Assembly (NCBI GenBank): GCA_002633025.1
Contig: NMRB01001433.1
Coordinates: 37,532-101,531, forward strand
Length of the DNA: 64,000 nucleotides
From: Notospermus geniculatus
Taxonomy: Eukaryota > Nemertea > Pilidiophora > Heteronemertea > Lineidae
Reading direction: 5' to 3'
Both the position numbers and the translations under genes were made by a program. The notes below the pieces were generated by a model. It was given only the letters and a program-made list of their open reading frames with translations, made no database searches and was not told where the DNA came from. Position 1 is the first letter of the stretch. Every line of letters begins with the position of its first letter. Positions 24,233-35,267 of this stretch are shown piece after piece.

Positions 24233-24900
24233 GTCCAGGTCCGTAAAAAATCTATGGACTTCAGCGTGGTCGTATCCGGAAAACTAGGGGCAAACGGACC
24301 CCGCTTTAGGCCGTGCATGACTGGGGTACAGTCCATTTTGATATTAGAACCACATTTATTGCCGATGGATTCGACTAACCGTGAGTCCAAGTGTAGGCAA
24401 GTGACGATCTCACCTCGTGTCCACATCTCACACAAAGAGGTCGTGATTCGGATTCAACCAAGGAATGAACTCCATCTTATCATGAATGACAAAATATTTG
24501 ACCACTGTGATAGTCTTCTTTCTAGACCTGACCTTCCTTTTTCTTGTCTCCCAGACCTCATTACGTATTGGCCTCATGATGTGTCTGTTCGGTTCTTCTT
24601 ACCCTCAGCGCTGTGTTAGTCATGAGAAACCCAAAAAGGTGACGAATGGAACCTGTCAGAATCTCATGAGTGATTCACAGCAAATGGCCAATCCAGGTGG
24701 TGATTTTGTATGTATGTCTGGTCAGACTTGTTGAGAGGCAGACAATGAATAAGAGAACATTTGGTCCATTTCCCATGACGGTTTCGAGGGGAAGAGATAC
24801 CGAGTTGTCCTTCAATGGAACTGACCAGCCGTTGGACCAGCGGAGGAAGTTGTAGGAATGGAAGTTCTCAATACAAGCCCATGCACTGTCAATGTTATGG

Positions 24901-24980
24901 CCAGCGGGACCAAGTCTTCTGCCAGCGGGACCAAGTCTTCTGCCAGCGGGACCAAGTCTTCTGCCAGCGAGACCAGGTCT
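24901..24980 (+). repeat. 21-bp minisatellite, second array
   Basis: About four units of CCAGCGGGACCAAGTCTTCT plus one base, the last degenerating into GAGACCAGGTCT. It lies between the right 4.8-kb unit and the 0.70-kb duplication. Confidence 0.9.
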
Positions 24981-25659
24981 GCTCGGCAATCTCTGCTGAC
25001 TGCCATTAACATTTATACGAGGCTGAATGCGGAGTAACGTGTCGGTAGCAATGGCTCGTTGGCTGCCTGTCAGGTTTGATTTGGTCAGAGCTAGATTGAT
25101 GGCCTTCATCTACTTTATATCAATCAAATGTATTTTCCTTTTGCATCGATGAGCCTTGTTGACGTTCTGGTCGATAAATACAAATGTCACTGGAGGCTGG
25201 TGATGTTTTTCGGCCAGGAAACAGTCCAAGTTTTACCAGGACAAACAAGATCACCTGTGTGCTTCTGCTCCTCAGAAACCAAACTCGTCTGGTTTTACAT
25301 GTACTACAGTGACTGTACATTGCACTCAATAATCTGTACATTTCCATGTCATTATCAATGCTTTGTTCCTGATCGAACCAGCATCATCAACCTTGTTACA
25401 GGTGGATCTGAAGTATGGATTACTGTGACAATGGTACATGATGAACTCGACGTCACAACTTGGGCTTCCTTGGGTCGTTTGATTTGTTTAAAGTCAATCA
25501 CAAGTTACAGAAATAACGTGTTCGCTCACCGGATGCACGCACCTTGTTTTGTTTCTTGATCGATTCTGGGGTGATGCTGTGTTTTCCTCGGCAGAAAAGA
25601 TGTAATAGATAGCTGTCTTATTGACCCGCAGTTAATGATTTATTAAACTATCGAGTGCT
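24977..25659. repeat. Tandem duplication 3, left unit (~0.70 kb)
   Basis: Begins GTCTGCTCGGCA and ends ACTATCGAGTGCT. The copy follows at 25683-26363, offset 704-706 bases. Both contain an uninterrupted 143-codon plus-strand frame (25128-25559 and 25832-26263). By my count the two frames differ by about five replacement and four silent changes, which is no evidence of purifying selection, and the product is not recognised. Confidence 0.92.
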
Positions 25660-25680
25660 AGCGGGACCAAGTCTTCTGCC
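25659..25680 (+). repeat. Single 21-bp minisatellite unit at junction
   Basis: TAGCGGGACCAAGTCTTCTG plus two bases sits exactly between the two 0.70-kb units, matching the arrays at 20053 and 24901. Confidence 0.85.
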
Positions 25681-25682
25681 AT

Positions 25683-26363
25683 GTCTGCTCGGCAGTCTCT
25701 GCTGACTTCCATTAACATTTATACGAGGCAATGCGGAGTAACGTGTCGGTAGCAATGGCTCGTTGGCTGCCTGTCAGGTTTGATTTGGTCAGAGCTAGAT
25801 TGATGGCCTTCATCTACTTTATATCAATCAAATGTATTTTCCTTTCGCATCGATGAGCCTTGTTGACGTTCTGGTTGATAGATACAAATGTCACTGGAGG
25901 CTGGTGATGTTTTTCGGCCAGGAAACAGTCCAAGTTTTACCAGGACAAACACGATCACCTGTGTGCTTCTGCTCCTCAGAAACCAAACTCGTCTGGTTTT
26001 ACATGTACTACAGTGACTGTACATTGCACTCAATAATCTGTACATTTCCATGTCATTATCAATGCTTTGTTCCTGATCGAACCAGCATCATCGACCTTGT
26101 TACAGGTGGATCTGAAGTATGGATTACTGTGACAATGGTACATGATGAACTCGACGTCAAAACTTGGGCTTCCTTGGGTCGTTTGATTTGTTTAAAGTCA
26201 ATCACAAGTTACAGAAATAACGCGTTCGCTAACCGGATGCACGCGCCTTGTTTTGTTTCTTGATCGATTCGGGGGTGATGCTGTGTTTTCCTCGGCAGAA
26301 AAGATGTAATAGATAGCTGTCTTATTGACCCGCAGTTAATGATTTATTAAACTATCGAGTGCT
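25683..26363. repeat. Tandem duplication 3, right unit (~0.68 kb)
   Basis: Copy of 24977-25659 with roughly 2% differences inside the shared open frame. Ends ACTATCGAGTGCT before unique sequence. Confidence 0.92.
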
Positions 26364-26655
26364 CAGAATGTTGTTTGGCGACGCTTGCATGTCGGAATAA
26401 CTTGTTGTAAACAGAGGTTTGCATGTCGCCACCGCCATTGCCATGACTGCAGACGATCCAGCGGTTCAATGGTTATTGTCTGGCAGACCACCAGGAACCA
26501 AAAGGCCTCCACATACTGTGTGCTTCACGGTGCGTTCGGCAGCAAAGGCCACCACACACTTTTCCAGTTTGAGGTGCGATTTTCAGCTGTTTTCAAGGTT
26601 TTGCGTCGAGGATACGACGATTTACAATTATCTTCGTTTCGCCTCTTTCCACTTT

Positions 26656-26925
26656 TTCTACCACGCTCGCTGTTGTTGCCGTCGCCGTTAAGTAAAGTGA
26701 TATACACGTAGAAAAACTTGCAGAGTTAAGTGCTCATGACTAATGCAGAAGAGAAGGGCGATAATCCCCGGTAGCAGAGCTTGGTGTGATCTCTTGATGA
26801 GGGTACATTTGATAGTTGTCGCCCTTAGGTCGTCTGGCACCTCAGAGGGCAGACGCAGACAGGAGTGTCAAGGGGGTTTGAAATGACACTCGCGATTTAT
26901 GGGAGTTATGGGGGGGGGGGGGGGA
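26656..26925. repeat. Tandem duplication 4, left unit (270 bp)
   Basis: Runs from TTCTACCACGCTCGCTG to a run of at least 14 G. The next unit begins immediately after it, with TTCTACCAGGCTCGCTG. Confidence 0.92.
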
Positions 26926-27189
26926 TTCTACCAGGCTCGCTGTTGTTGCCGTCGCCGTTAAGTAAAGTGATATACACGTAGAAAAACTTGGAGAGTTAAG
27001 TGCTCATGACTAATGCAGAAGAGAAGGGCGATAATCCCCGGTAGCAGAGCTTGGTGTGATCTCTTGATGAGGGTACATTTGATAGTTGTCGCCCTTAGGT
27101 CGTCTGGCACCTCAGAGGGCAGACGCAGACAGGAGTGTCAAGGGAGGTTGAAATGACACTCGCGATTTATGGGAGATATGGGGGGGGGC
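26926..27189. repeat. Tandem duplication 4, right unit (~264 bp)
   Basis: Near-identical copy of 26656-26925 with a shorter terminal G run (about 27180-27188). The poly-G tract at each unit end is prone to slippage and quadruplex formation. Confidence 0.92.
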
Positions 27190-27465
27190 GCATGTGTGAA
27201 GAATACGACAGACGTGTGATGGACACATGTACACCTGTGAGGACAAGCATATACACTCCTGACAAACGGAAGACCGAAGGGCTTTTTGTCGAGGTTGATG
27301 TCGGGATGTCTGACACATTGGTCTGAAGAAATGATTATTGAAGGATGGTATTATTGTGTATTGTGAGAGATCAATTCCTTTGTCCGCGTTATAGGGCGCA
27401 GGTCGACGGGGACAATGTGTAATAGACTAGAGGTGGTGACTACTTAGGAAATTTATACGCCATGG
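27190..27465. other. Intronic DNA, nothing recognised
   Basis: Unique-looking sequence without gene signal. Confidence 0.4.
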
Positions 27466-27570
27466 CTAGACTGGTTCCCATCTTTGTCGCTCCACGCCGG
27501 CGGCGCTCACTCCGCGGAACATACGGTAGAGCGCCGCGGGAGTGTAGCGGCAAAGACGGGAACCAATCTA
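27466..27570. mobile_element. hAT-like foldback element with 8-bp target duplication
   Basis: Inverted ends CTAGACTGGTTCCCATCTTT and (reverse complement of right end) TAGATTGGTTCCCGTCTTTG; the arms continue into the GGCGGCGCTC / GAGCGCCGCG centre. Both sides are flanked by CGCCATGG (27458-27465 and 27571-27578). An 8-bp duplication is the known hallmark of hAT-type transposons, though this octamer is nearly palindromic. At 105 bp it is a non-autonomous miniature element. Confidence 0.75.
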
Positions 27571-28069
27571 CGCCATGGCGGCCAGACGTCACGCCATGGC
27601 GATATTTTGTGCATTTACAAGGCGAGGGCGTTGTGCCCTTTGATTCGTTGCCATATTTTGGGATATCACCTCAAACCACATGTTTGTTCATTACAACCCC
27701 TGGTTTACTGATCTAAATAGCAGCTCAAAACAAATAAAACACCCGTGAAATTCACATTAGTGGCTCCTATTTCTAAACATCTCCCCCATCATTATACCAC
27801 ACAAAGTCAGAGATTTCTTTTCCGACCAGAACCCCATTAAGTCAAATATTATTTGCTGCACGGAGCCGTCTTCAAATATCAAACAAAACTCACCAGCCAC
27901 GAGAACGTTGAGTAAAAAACTCAGCAAATAAGAAGACTTTCTTCTGTTTTCGATTGCTGACGGTTTCACAAAGATTTTACAAGAAGTCTCCAATTTGCAA
28001 AAAGATTCAGAATGTATGTTTAGCATGGATCCTTTGATCCAAGCCTTTCCGCATTTTATTGCCAAACCA
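27571..28069. other. Intronic DNA, nothing recognised
   Basis: No gene or repeat recognised; a 102-codon minus-strand frame at 27757-28065 has no recognisable motif. Confidence 0.4.
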
Positions 28070-28755
28070 CGATGTATCCAATAGCAAAGTAATTGCTTCC
28101 TATAGCTTTATCTTAAAACGTAATTTGGGTAACCGCTGTTTAATGGTTGACGATGAGCGCTATTGCGGTCGGTATGGATCACAATCTCATTTTGTGGAAG
28201 CGTACAGAAGATGTATGAGCGTGAGTTATGGCGCGGTTGTTGCCTTATTAAATTACTCTAATGCGACTTGTAATCAGGAACTTTATTAAGTATTTTAGGT
28301 TGTGCGTCATGGTGTTTAGACGTCACAAGTAAGGACGGGGGCATGATTCCCCGCGGATAACGGATTGGTATGACAAACTTCTGCCAAAAGTGCGAGTGGT
28401 GAAAATGAAAACCACACCGAAATGTCACAGCATGGACTGGGAAGCCTTTGTCAGTTATTAAATAGCCGAATTCACTTTGTGAAATGTCACTGGCCTACGC
28501 GATTTTGAAAAAGTTCATCTTCTTTTGCTGAATTTTTGTAGGAGTCTGGCCAAGGCAATGCTCCAGGGGTGGATTAAGGTAAACCATCCGCGGTCCGATC
28601 AAAGGCACGACTTAGGCCTACGACTTGCTGTAATGTGGGCAAAATCAGTGGTTGTTGCTGCAGGCAGCCAATTTTCGAGAGTAGGAAGGCCTACCGACTG
28701 TAAGGTTCGGCGACACAGGTTGCCCTGAACCTGAATTTTTAAAGGCCAAACTTTA

Positions 28756-28814
28756 AGGGCGGCTTTCCATTGGCGCGTTTCCGCGCACGGAAACGCTCCA
28801 TGGAAAGCCGCCCT
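28756..28814. mobile_element. Short palindrome (59 bp), family M4
   Basis: AGGGCGGCTTTCCATTGGCG is mirrored by the right end GCTCCATGGAAAGCCGCCCT. The partner position in the right unit (31491-31635) holds a 145-bp version with the same ends, so this is an internally deleted copy or the other is an expanded one. Confidence 0.7.
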
Positions 28815-29355
28815 AATTCAGAACAGTATTGTAAGAGAGTTGGCCTACCCCGACTGCAGATGTGACGGGGGAAGACCTAGAGGTGCTCACGGTGGTTTTG
28901 TTGTGGAGTTTGTTGGCCTGGAAGAGCAAGAACGTTCGTGGCACAGAAAAAAACATTACACTGCAAGTAACAACCCTTCTAAACCGCTTATCGCCGATAT
29001 TAAACATGGAGTAAAGAATACCAAGTGACTAAGTGCTCCCTGATGTGTAAGTTATAATTCTAGCAGAGGAAAAATGAGCCTTCGGGGCTCTTTTGTCAAC
29101 TATTAGCAGCTATTTTTATGATGTTAAAAATCCCTCGCTAAAAGCTGGCCGACAATATCCATGTGTATAAAAAGGGCCCCCAAGGCTGTATGCATTAATT
29201 GCATAGACAAATAATTGGCTTACGAGACGGGATCTTTAGGATATTGTACATCGAGCATGGATGGTGGAGATGATAGATTTTTAATGTTGTCTCTAAGGAA
29301 GAGAGTCTGGCCTCATTATTTTTCACTCGATGAAGTAAAAAATGAAAAAGACAAT

Positions 29356-29481
29356 GGCGCATATTTTAGAATGCTCCTCAACGAAAAGGAGATCCTCAAA
29401 GCTATAATTGTTCTCCTGTTGAGAACAATAGCCTTGAGGAAAACTCCTTGAGGAGTATTGTAAATTAATTAAAATATGGGC
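29356..29481. mobile_element. 126-bp foldback insertion with CAAT flanks
   Basis: Ends GGCGCATATTTTAGAATGCT and (reverse complement) GGCCCATATTTTAATTAATT are similar. Inner arms CTCCTCAA...TTGAGGAG and ATTGTTCTCCTG/GAGAACAAT give further pairing. It is flanked by CAAT (29352-29355 and 29482-29485). The right duplicate near 32176 has an uninterrupted ACAATGTGTGAATTGG, the empty site. Confidence 0.8.
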
Positions 29482-30212
29482 CAATGTGTGAATTGGTTGA
29501 GGATTCTTGAACAGAGGATGTCATCATGTAACTGTCGTGCGTTGTGTCAAAAGACGATTTAATACATGTACATGTATATGTCATCATTATTCCTATGATT
29601 TTTTTCTGTGGCCAATCCTCTATCTTTCTATGGGTTTGTTATCCAAGAAAGGACTTTCAAATGGAAGCGGTTCGAGAACATCTGTGGCCTTGTCTGATGC
29701 TGGTGTACATCCATTAAGCCAACTGCTGAGTCAGCGGTTTAATGGTAAATTCTTTCAATTATCAAGAATATTACATTAGAAGGCCAACGGATTATGAATA
29801 ATACTGTACAGCTGTTCGTTTCTTTACCAGCCATATTGCCAAACTGTTCTACATGAAGTCGTGAAACCCGGACGAGAGCCCACCCTATTTGGGGAACGTA
29901 TCTAAGCTGAAGTCGGCAAGTAGCTCTTCCATAAGGATTCCAATAACGACAGCCTGTGTGGCTTGCTCGTCGCCAGATAGAGTGTGAGCTTCCCCAATAA
30001 TTAAGATAGCAGTACCAGACATATCGTGGTATGGATGTGACCAAAACTATCGACGAAGTCTGGCCTAGTTAATTAGATACCAATAGCAGCCGTTAGCTCT
30101 GGTTGAGTCTCAGGGATTAAAAGTGCCTTCCATGGTACAAGTCACCGTATTGCCGATTTCGGGTGGAGGCGAAGGGTTACGGATTTGGTGGAAGGAATAG
30201 AGAGTATTCGCT

Positions 30213-30321
30213 AAGCCCCCGAAACGCCAACGCCAACGTCTGTATAGCCCGTACTTGTTCGGCGCTCTGTTCGTGACATCGAACAATGGGATTGGCGTTG
30301 GCGTTGGCCTTTCGGGGGCTT
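30213..30321. mobile_element. Foldback element, ~109 bp, left-unit copy
   Basis: AAGCCCCCGAAACGCCAACG continuing CCAACG is mirrored by GGCGTTGGCGTTGGCC then TTTCGGGGGCTT. The direct GCCAAC units inside each arm make the hairpin register flexible. The partner is at 32908-33014. Confidence 0.75.
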
Positions 30322-31490
30322 GCGAAATCTCGCTAAACATGCACGGAAATTATTGATCAACGGTGTGAATGCAAGAGTTTCCTGCGGACAGTGGTCGAAC
30401 TAAATTGCAGTGGGTTAAAAAAGAGTTGAAAATATACAACATGATCAGAGATGCTATGTGACTGTTTGGAGATAAAGGGATTCAAATCAGATTTTCTTAG
30501 AATACAAAAAACATTTTCCAACACAGCCGAATATCGGCCTAACAATTGGTTTCATCATGCGTATATACTTTAGGCTGTTCTGTGTCCGAGCTGAGCATAT
30601 TTTTTTCTAAAAAACTAACTCCTTTCTTGTGGGTTATACAGTAGGTCACGTTGAGATACCATCACACACTACCAAATTGCTTCTATTTGCTCTGCAGCCG
30701 AGGCGCTGGCTATCGTTGATAGGGTTATATCATTTGAAAAGCTGAGAGTCGGATTGGCAAATTATATTTCGTCCAGTTATTCACGACTAAGATTGGAATA
30801 CGATGTATCCAATAGCAAAGTAATTGCTTCCTATAGCTTTATCTTAAAACGTAATTTGGGTAACCGCTGTTTAATGGTTGACGATGAGCGCTCTTGCGGT
30901 CGGTATGGATCACAATCTCATTTTGTGGAAGCGTACAGAAGATGTATGAGCGTGAGTTATGGCGCGGTTGTTGCCTTATTAAATTACTCTAATGCGACTT
31001 GTAATCAGGAACTTTATTAAGTATTTTAGGTTGTGCGTCATGGTGTTTAAACGTCACAAGTAAGGACGGGGGCATGATTCCCCGCGGATAACGGATTGGT
31101 ATGAAAAACTTCTGCCAAAAGTGCGAGTGGTGAAAATGAAAACCACACCGAAATGTCACAGCATGGACTGGGAAGCCTTTGTCAGTTATTAAATAGCCGA
31201 ATTCACTTTGCGAAATGTCACTGGCCTACGCGATTTTGAAAAAAGTTCATCTTCTTTTGCTGAAATTTTTGTAGGAGTCTGGCCAGGGCAATGCTCCAGG
31301 GGTGGATTAAGGTCAATATCCGCGGTCCGATCAAAGGCACGACTTTAGGCCTACGACTTGCTGTAATATGGGCAAAATCAGTGGTTGTTGCTGCAGGCAG
31401 CCAATTTTCGAGAGTAGGAAGGCCTCATACCGACTCAAGATTCGGCGACACACGTTGCCCTGAACCTCAATTTTTAAAGGCCAAACTTTA

Positions 31491-31635
31491 AGGGCGGCTT
31501 TCCATTGGCGCGTTTCCGTGCGCGGAACACACTCGAAAAGCATTGCTGTTTTCCGTGGCGTTGGTCACGGCGCGGAAAAAACAATGCTTTCGAGCGTTTC
31601 GGCGCGCACGGAAACGCTCCATGGAAAGCCGCCCT
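31491..31635. mobile_element. Nested palindromic element (145 bp), family M4
   Basis: The outer arms AGGGCGGCTTTCCATTGGCG / GGAAAGCCGCCCT enclose a second inverted repeat, CTCGAAAAGCATTGCTGTTT versus ACAATGCTTTCGAG. It is 86 bases longer than the duplicate at 28756-28814. Confidence 0.75.
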
Positions 31636-32907
31636 AATTCAGAACAGTATTGTAAGAGAGTAGACCAACCCCGACTGCAGATGTGACGGGGGAAGACCTA
31701 GAGGTGCTCACGGTGGTTTTGTTGTGGAGTTTGTTGGCCTGGAAGAGCAAGAACGTTCGTGGCACAGAAAAAACATTACACTGCAAAGTAACAACCCTTC
31801 TAAACCGCTTATCGCCGATATTAAACATGGAGTAAAGAATACCAAGTGACTAAGTGCTCCCTGATGTGTAAGTTATAATTCTAGCAGAGGAAAAATGAGC
31901 CTTGGGGGCTCTTTTGTCAACTATTAGCAGCTATTTTTATGATGTTAAAAATCCCTCGCTAAAAGCTGGCCGACAATATCCATGTGTATAAAAAGGGCCC
32001 CCAAGGCTGCATGCATTAATTGCATAGACAAATAATTGGCTTACGAGACGGGATCTTTAGGATATTGTACATCGAGCATGGATGGTGGAGATGATAGATT
32101 TTTAATGTTGTCTCTGAGGAAGAGAGTCTGGCCTCATTATTTTTCACTCGATGAAGTAAAAAATGAAAAAAAAACAATGTGTGAATTGGTCGAGGATATC
32201 TTGAACAGAGGATGTCATCATCTGTCGTTCGTATGGTCTCGAAAAAGACAATTTAATATATGTCATCGTAATTCCTACAATTTTTTTTCTGTGGCCAATC
32301 CTCTATATCTTTCTGTGTGTTTGTTATCCAAGGAAGGACTTTCAAATGGAAGCGGTTCAAGCACATCTGTGGCCTTGTCTGATGCTGGTGTACATCCATT
32401 AAGCTAACTGCTGAGTCAGCGGTTTAATGGTAAATTCTTTCAATTATTAAGAATATTACATTAGAAGGCCAACGGATTATGAATAATACTGTACAGCTGT
32501 TCGTTTCTTTACCAGCCATATTGCCAAACTGTTCTACATGAAGTCGTGAAACCCGGACGAGAGCCCGGGACGAGAGCCCACCCTATTTGGGGAACGTACT
32601 CTAAGCTGAAGTCGGCAAGTAGCTCTTCCATAAGGATTCCAATAACGACAGCATGTGTGGCTTGCTCGTCGCCAGATAGAGTGTGAGCTTCCCCAATAAT
32701 TAAGATAGCACTACCAGACATATCGTGGTATGGATGTGACCAAAACTATCGACGAAGTCTGGCCTAGTTAATTAGATACCAATAGCAGCCGTTAGCTCTG
32801 GTTGAGTCTCAGAGATTAAAAGTGCCTTCCATAGCACAAGTCATCGTATATTGCCGATTTCGAGGTGGAGGCGAGGGGTTGTGGGGAAGGAATAGAGAGT
32901 ATTCGCT

Positions 32908-33014
32908 AAGCCCCCGAAACGCCAACGCCAACGTCTGTATAGCCTACTTGTTCGGCGCTCTGTTCGTGACATCGAACAATGGGATTGGCGTTGGCGTTGG
33001 CCTTTCGGGGGCTT
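32908..33014. mobile_element. Foldback element, ~107 bp, right-unit copy
   Basis: Partner of 30213-30321, nearly identical, shorter by about two bases in the loop. Confidence 0.75.
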
Positions 33015-33480
33015 GCGAAATCTCGCTAAACATGCACGGAAATTATTCATCAACGGTGTGAATGCAAGAGTTTCCTACAGAGATTGGTCGAACCATGGAG
33101 GTATACCTCCATGGTCGAACCAAATTGCAGTGGGTTAAAAAGGCGTTGAAAATATACAACGTGATCAGAGATGTGACTGTTTGAAGATACAGGGATTCAA
33201 ATCAGATTTTCTTAGAATACAATTGGTTTCATCATGCGTATATACTTTAGGCTGTTCTGTGTCCGAGATGAGCATATTTTTTTCTAAAAAACTCCTAACT
33301 CCTTTCTTGTGGGTAATACAGTAGGTCACGTTGAGATACCATCACACACTACCAAATTGCTTCTATTTGCTCTGCAGCCGAGGCGCTGGGCTATCGTTGA
33401 TAGGGTTATATCATTTGAAAAGCTGAGAGTCGGATTGGCAAATTATATTTCGTCCAGTTATTCACGACTAAGATTGGAAT

Positions 33481-35120
33481 ATTTATGACACCCAGATGTG
33501 CAGGGAGCCGATCGCGAAATTGGACAATTCCCTTAATGATAGTTGTGACAGAAAGTCGATTGCTATGCAATTCGTCAGAGCTGTAGCTCCGAGACGCTGT
33601 GCCCTTTTTTAATATCTTTGGGGTCAAAGTCTCGAATATTTGCTGACTTTAATACATGTATATAACAGAATCGTCACCATTGTCGATCGATTCGCTGGGG
33701 GCAGGTTTCGGGATGTACCCTCTTGGTATTGGGACAATTGGGACTATTTAGCTACTTCTGGTCGATCCACTGCTGAACTGTGCGGCTGGCAAGTCTACTG
33801 TTTCCCCTACAACCACAACGTCTATAGGTCAGAGACCTTTCACCCTGGCTCTCGGATTCCTCCGCCCGTTCACGCCAGTTCAAATTATTTGTTGCCGACC
33901 ATAACAACCCCACGACCCAGCCTACTTCATATCTTAGTTGTCAAAATGTCATATACCAACACTCCGTTGATATCTTTTTTACAAGATTTCGATTCGCCAG
34001 CCACAAACACGAACAGAGAATCGAATTTTCTTATCCAATCTCCGAGCCACATCTGGTCTACTGTAGATTTCTATGACCTTGTTCGTCACGGGTGCAAATC
34101 CCTAAAGTCGGCTGCTGAGGCGCTGGTTTATCGCGCGGATTCATTTCAATTATCTTGTCAATTTCGTTGGTCGCTTTGCTGCGCGACAAACATAAGTTGC
34201 ATCTCAATAGGACAGGTTTGATCGCTTTTTGTGCCAGGATGGTGAAAGGTCGGTATTCAGCGTTTCGACGCTCCTCCACGCCATCTTGTTTCTATGGAGA
34301 TTTCGCGCATGCTCACTTAAATGGTACGCGAACCCGAACATGTGATTGGTCGCGAAATACGAATTTGCTGACCAGATGTAAGTGCGCATGGGCGAGTTTC
34401 AAAGAATTCCAAGATGGCTGGCCACTCAAAACGATGAACTGATCACCGATTTCTAAGGACGGGTAGGCCTACCTTTCTGACCTGAGAATCTGCAAAGTTT
34501 GCTTTTGGCGTCCAGCCATTGGGACAGAAAATGCGGGTGACGCAGTGCCAATAGATTTCAGAGCACAAAAAAAACGATATGTCGTCTATATCGTCAGAAA
34601 TACTATAAATGAACATCCAATAGGGAGAAAGAAAAATTTTATTTACATCATGTTTCCAAACATTCCATGTAACAAATTCCTAAGGGTGATATATCGGCAT
34701 GCGAATCAATGAAATGATATCACTGTAAGTAGAAGGCAGGGGGCTTGATTGAGGTAACACTGTAATCTAATACCGCAACTATTTATCGGCTGCTCAAAGA
34801 GAGGCTAGGAAAACATCATCGATGGAGAGCTAGAACGAAAAAACTATGAAAGCAGCTGATGTTATGTGTGACGTTTGGAACACGTAATTGCCAACTCTTG
34901 AGGCCTTTGTTCAGGTTGGAATGGCGGGTTTCAGAACTAATAGGGGACCTGGAGGCAGAGTTGTATTAGACATGCTGTGTTAGCTGATATTTTGATCATA
35001 GGGATCGCTTGGGAGTCTGAACACATGGGGTGCCAGGGGAGATTGGGAAATAGAATAAGAAGCGATGAAAAAAATATCATGAACTGTACAGGACAATTAG
35101 GGACCCGGTTGACATTTTAT
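33481..35120. other. Intronic DNA with one unrecognised frame
   Basis: Apart from the unrecognised open frame at 33640-34221, I see only short frames and no clear repeat. Confidence 0.35.
33640..34221 (+). other. Unrecognised 193-codon open frame, probably chance
   Basis: One of the two longest uninterrupted frames in the window. It has no ATG at its 5' end, no domain I can name, no obvious signal peptide and no adjacent consensus splice pair that I could assign. The composition (rich in Ser, Thr, Pro) is unremarkable. It could be a fragment of a decayed transposon or an unrecognised exon; chance is more likely. Confidence 0.12.
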
Positions 35121-35267
35121 CCCGACAGGGCGGCGCTGCGAGCGGTTTTTCGAAGACGCAGCAAAGCAACGCAATGACGTCGCGTCATGACGTACTTGAC
35201 GCAGTGCAGCAGAGACGAAACGTCGAAAAAAGGTACAACCGCTCATAGCGCCTCCTAGTGGCGGTAA
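35121..35267 (+). mobile_element. Family M1 foldback element, copy 4
   Basis: Left end CCCGACAGGGCGGCGCTGCG, right end ATAGCGCCTCCTAGTGGCGG. Interior reduced to one CTTGACGCAGTGCAGCAGAG unit. Same orientation as copies 1 and 5. Confidence 0.78.

Larger units (their letters stand above)
20144..24980. repeat. Tandem duplication 2, right unit (~4.8 kb)
   Basis: Head-to-tail copy of 15606-20143. It includes private segments at 21927-22129 and 23718-23962. The second lies exactly where the left unit has an uninterrupted site (CTCTAAGTCGAC, about 19120-19131) and is therefore a mobile-element insertion polymorphism between the copies. Confidence 0.93.
28070..30800. repeat. Tandem duplication 5, left unit (~2.73 kb)
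   Basis: Starts CGATGTATCCAATAGCAAAG and ends ACGACTAAGATTGGAATA, where the right unit starts with the same CGATGTATCC. Private to this copy is the 126-bp insertion at 29356-29481. Shared short frames are not conserved to their ends. Confidence 0.95.
30801..33480. repeat. Tandem duplication 5, right unit (~2.68 kb)
   Basis: Copy of 28070-30800. It lacks the 126-bp insertion, carries the longer M4 palindrome (31491-31635), a short direct duplication near 32560-32580 (CCCGGACGAGAG) and a perfect palindromic insertion near 33092-33113. Confidence 0.95.

Noticed and set aside
19639-24734. 82-codon frame conserved in both 4.6-kb units (19639 and 24486)
   Set aside because: Its presence in both copies reflects recent DNA duplication rather than selection, and its sequence is not recognised.
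27757-28065. 102-codon minus-strand frame
   Set aside because: No motif, no splice context, adjacent to a duplication boundary; indistinguishable from chance in AT-rich DNA.
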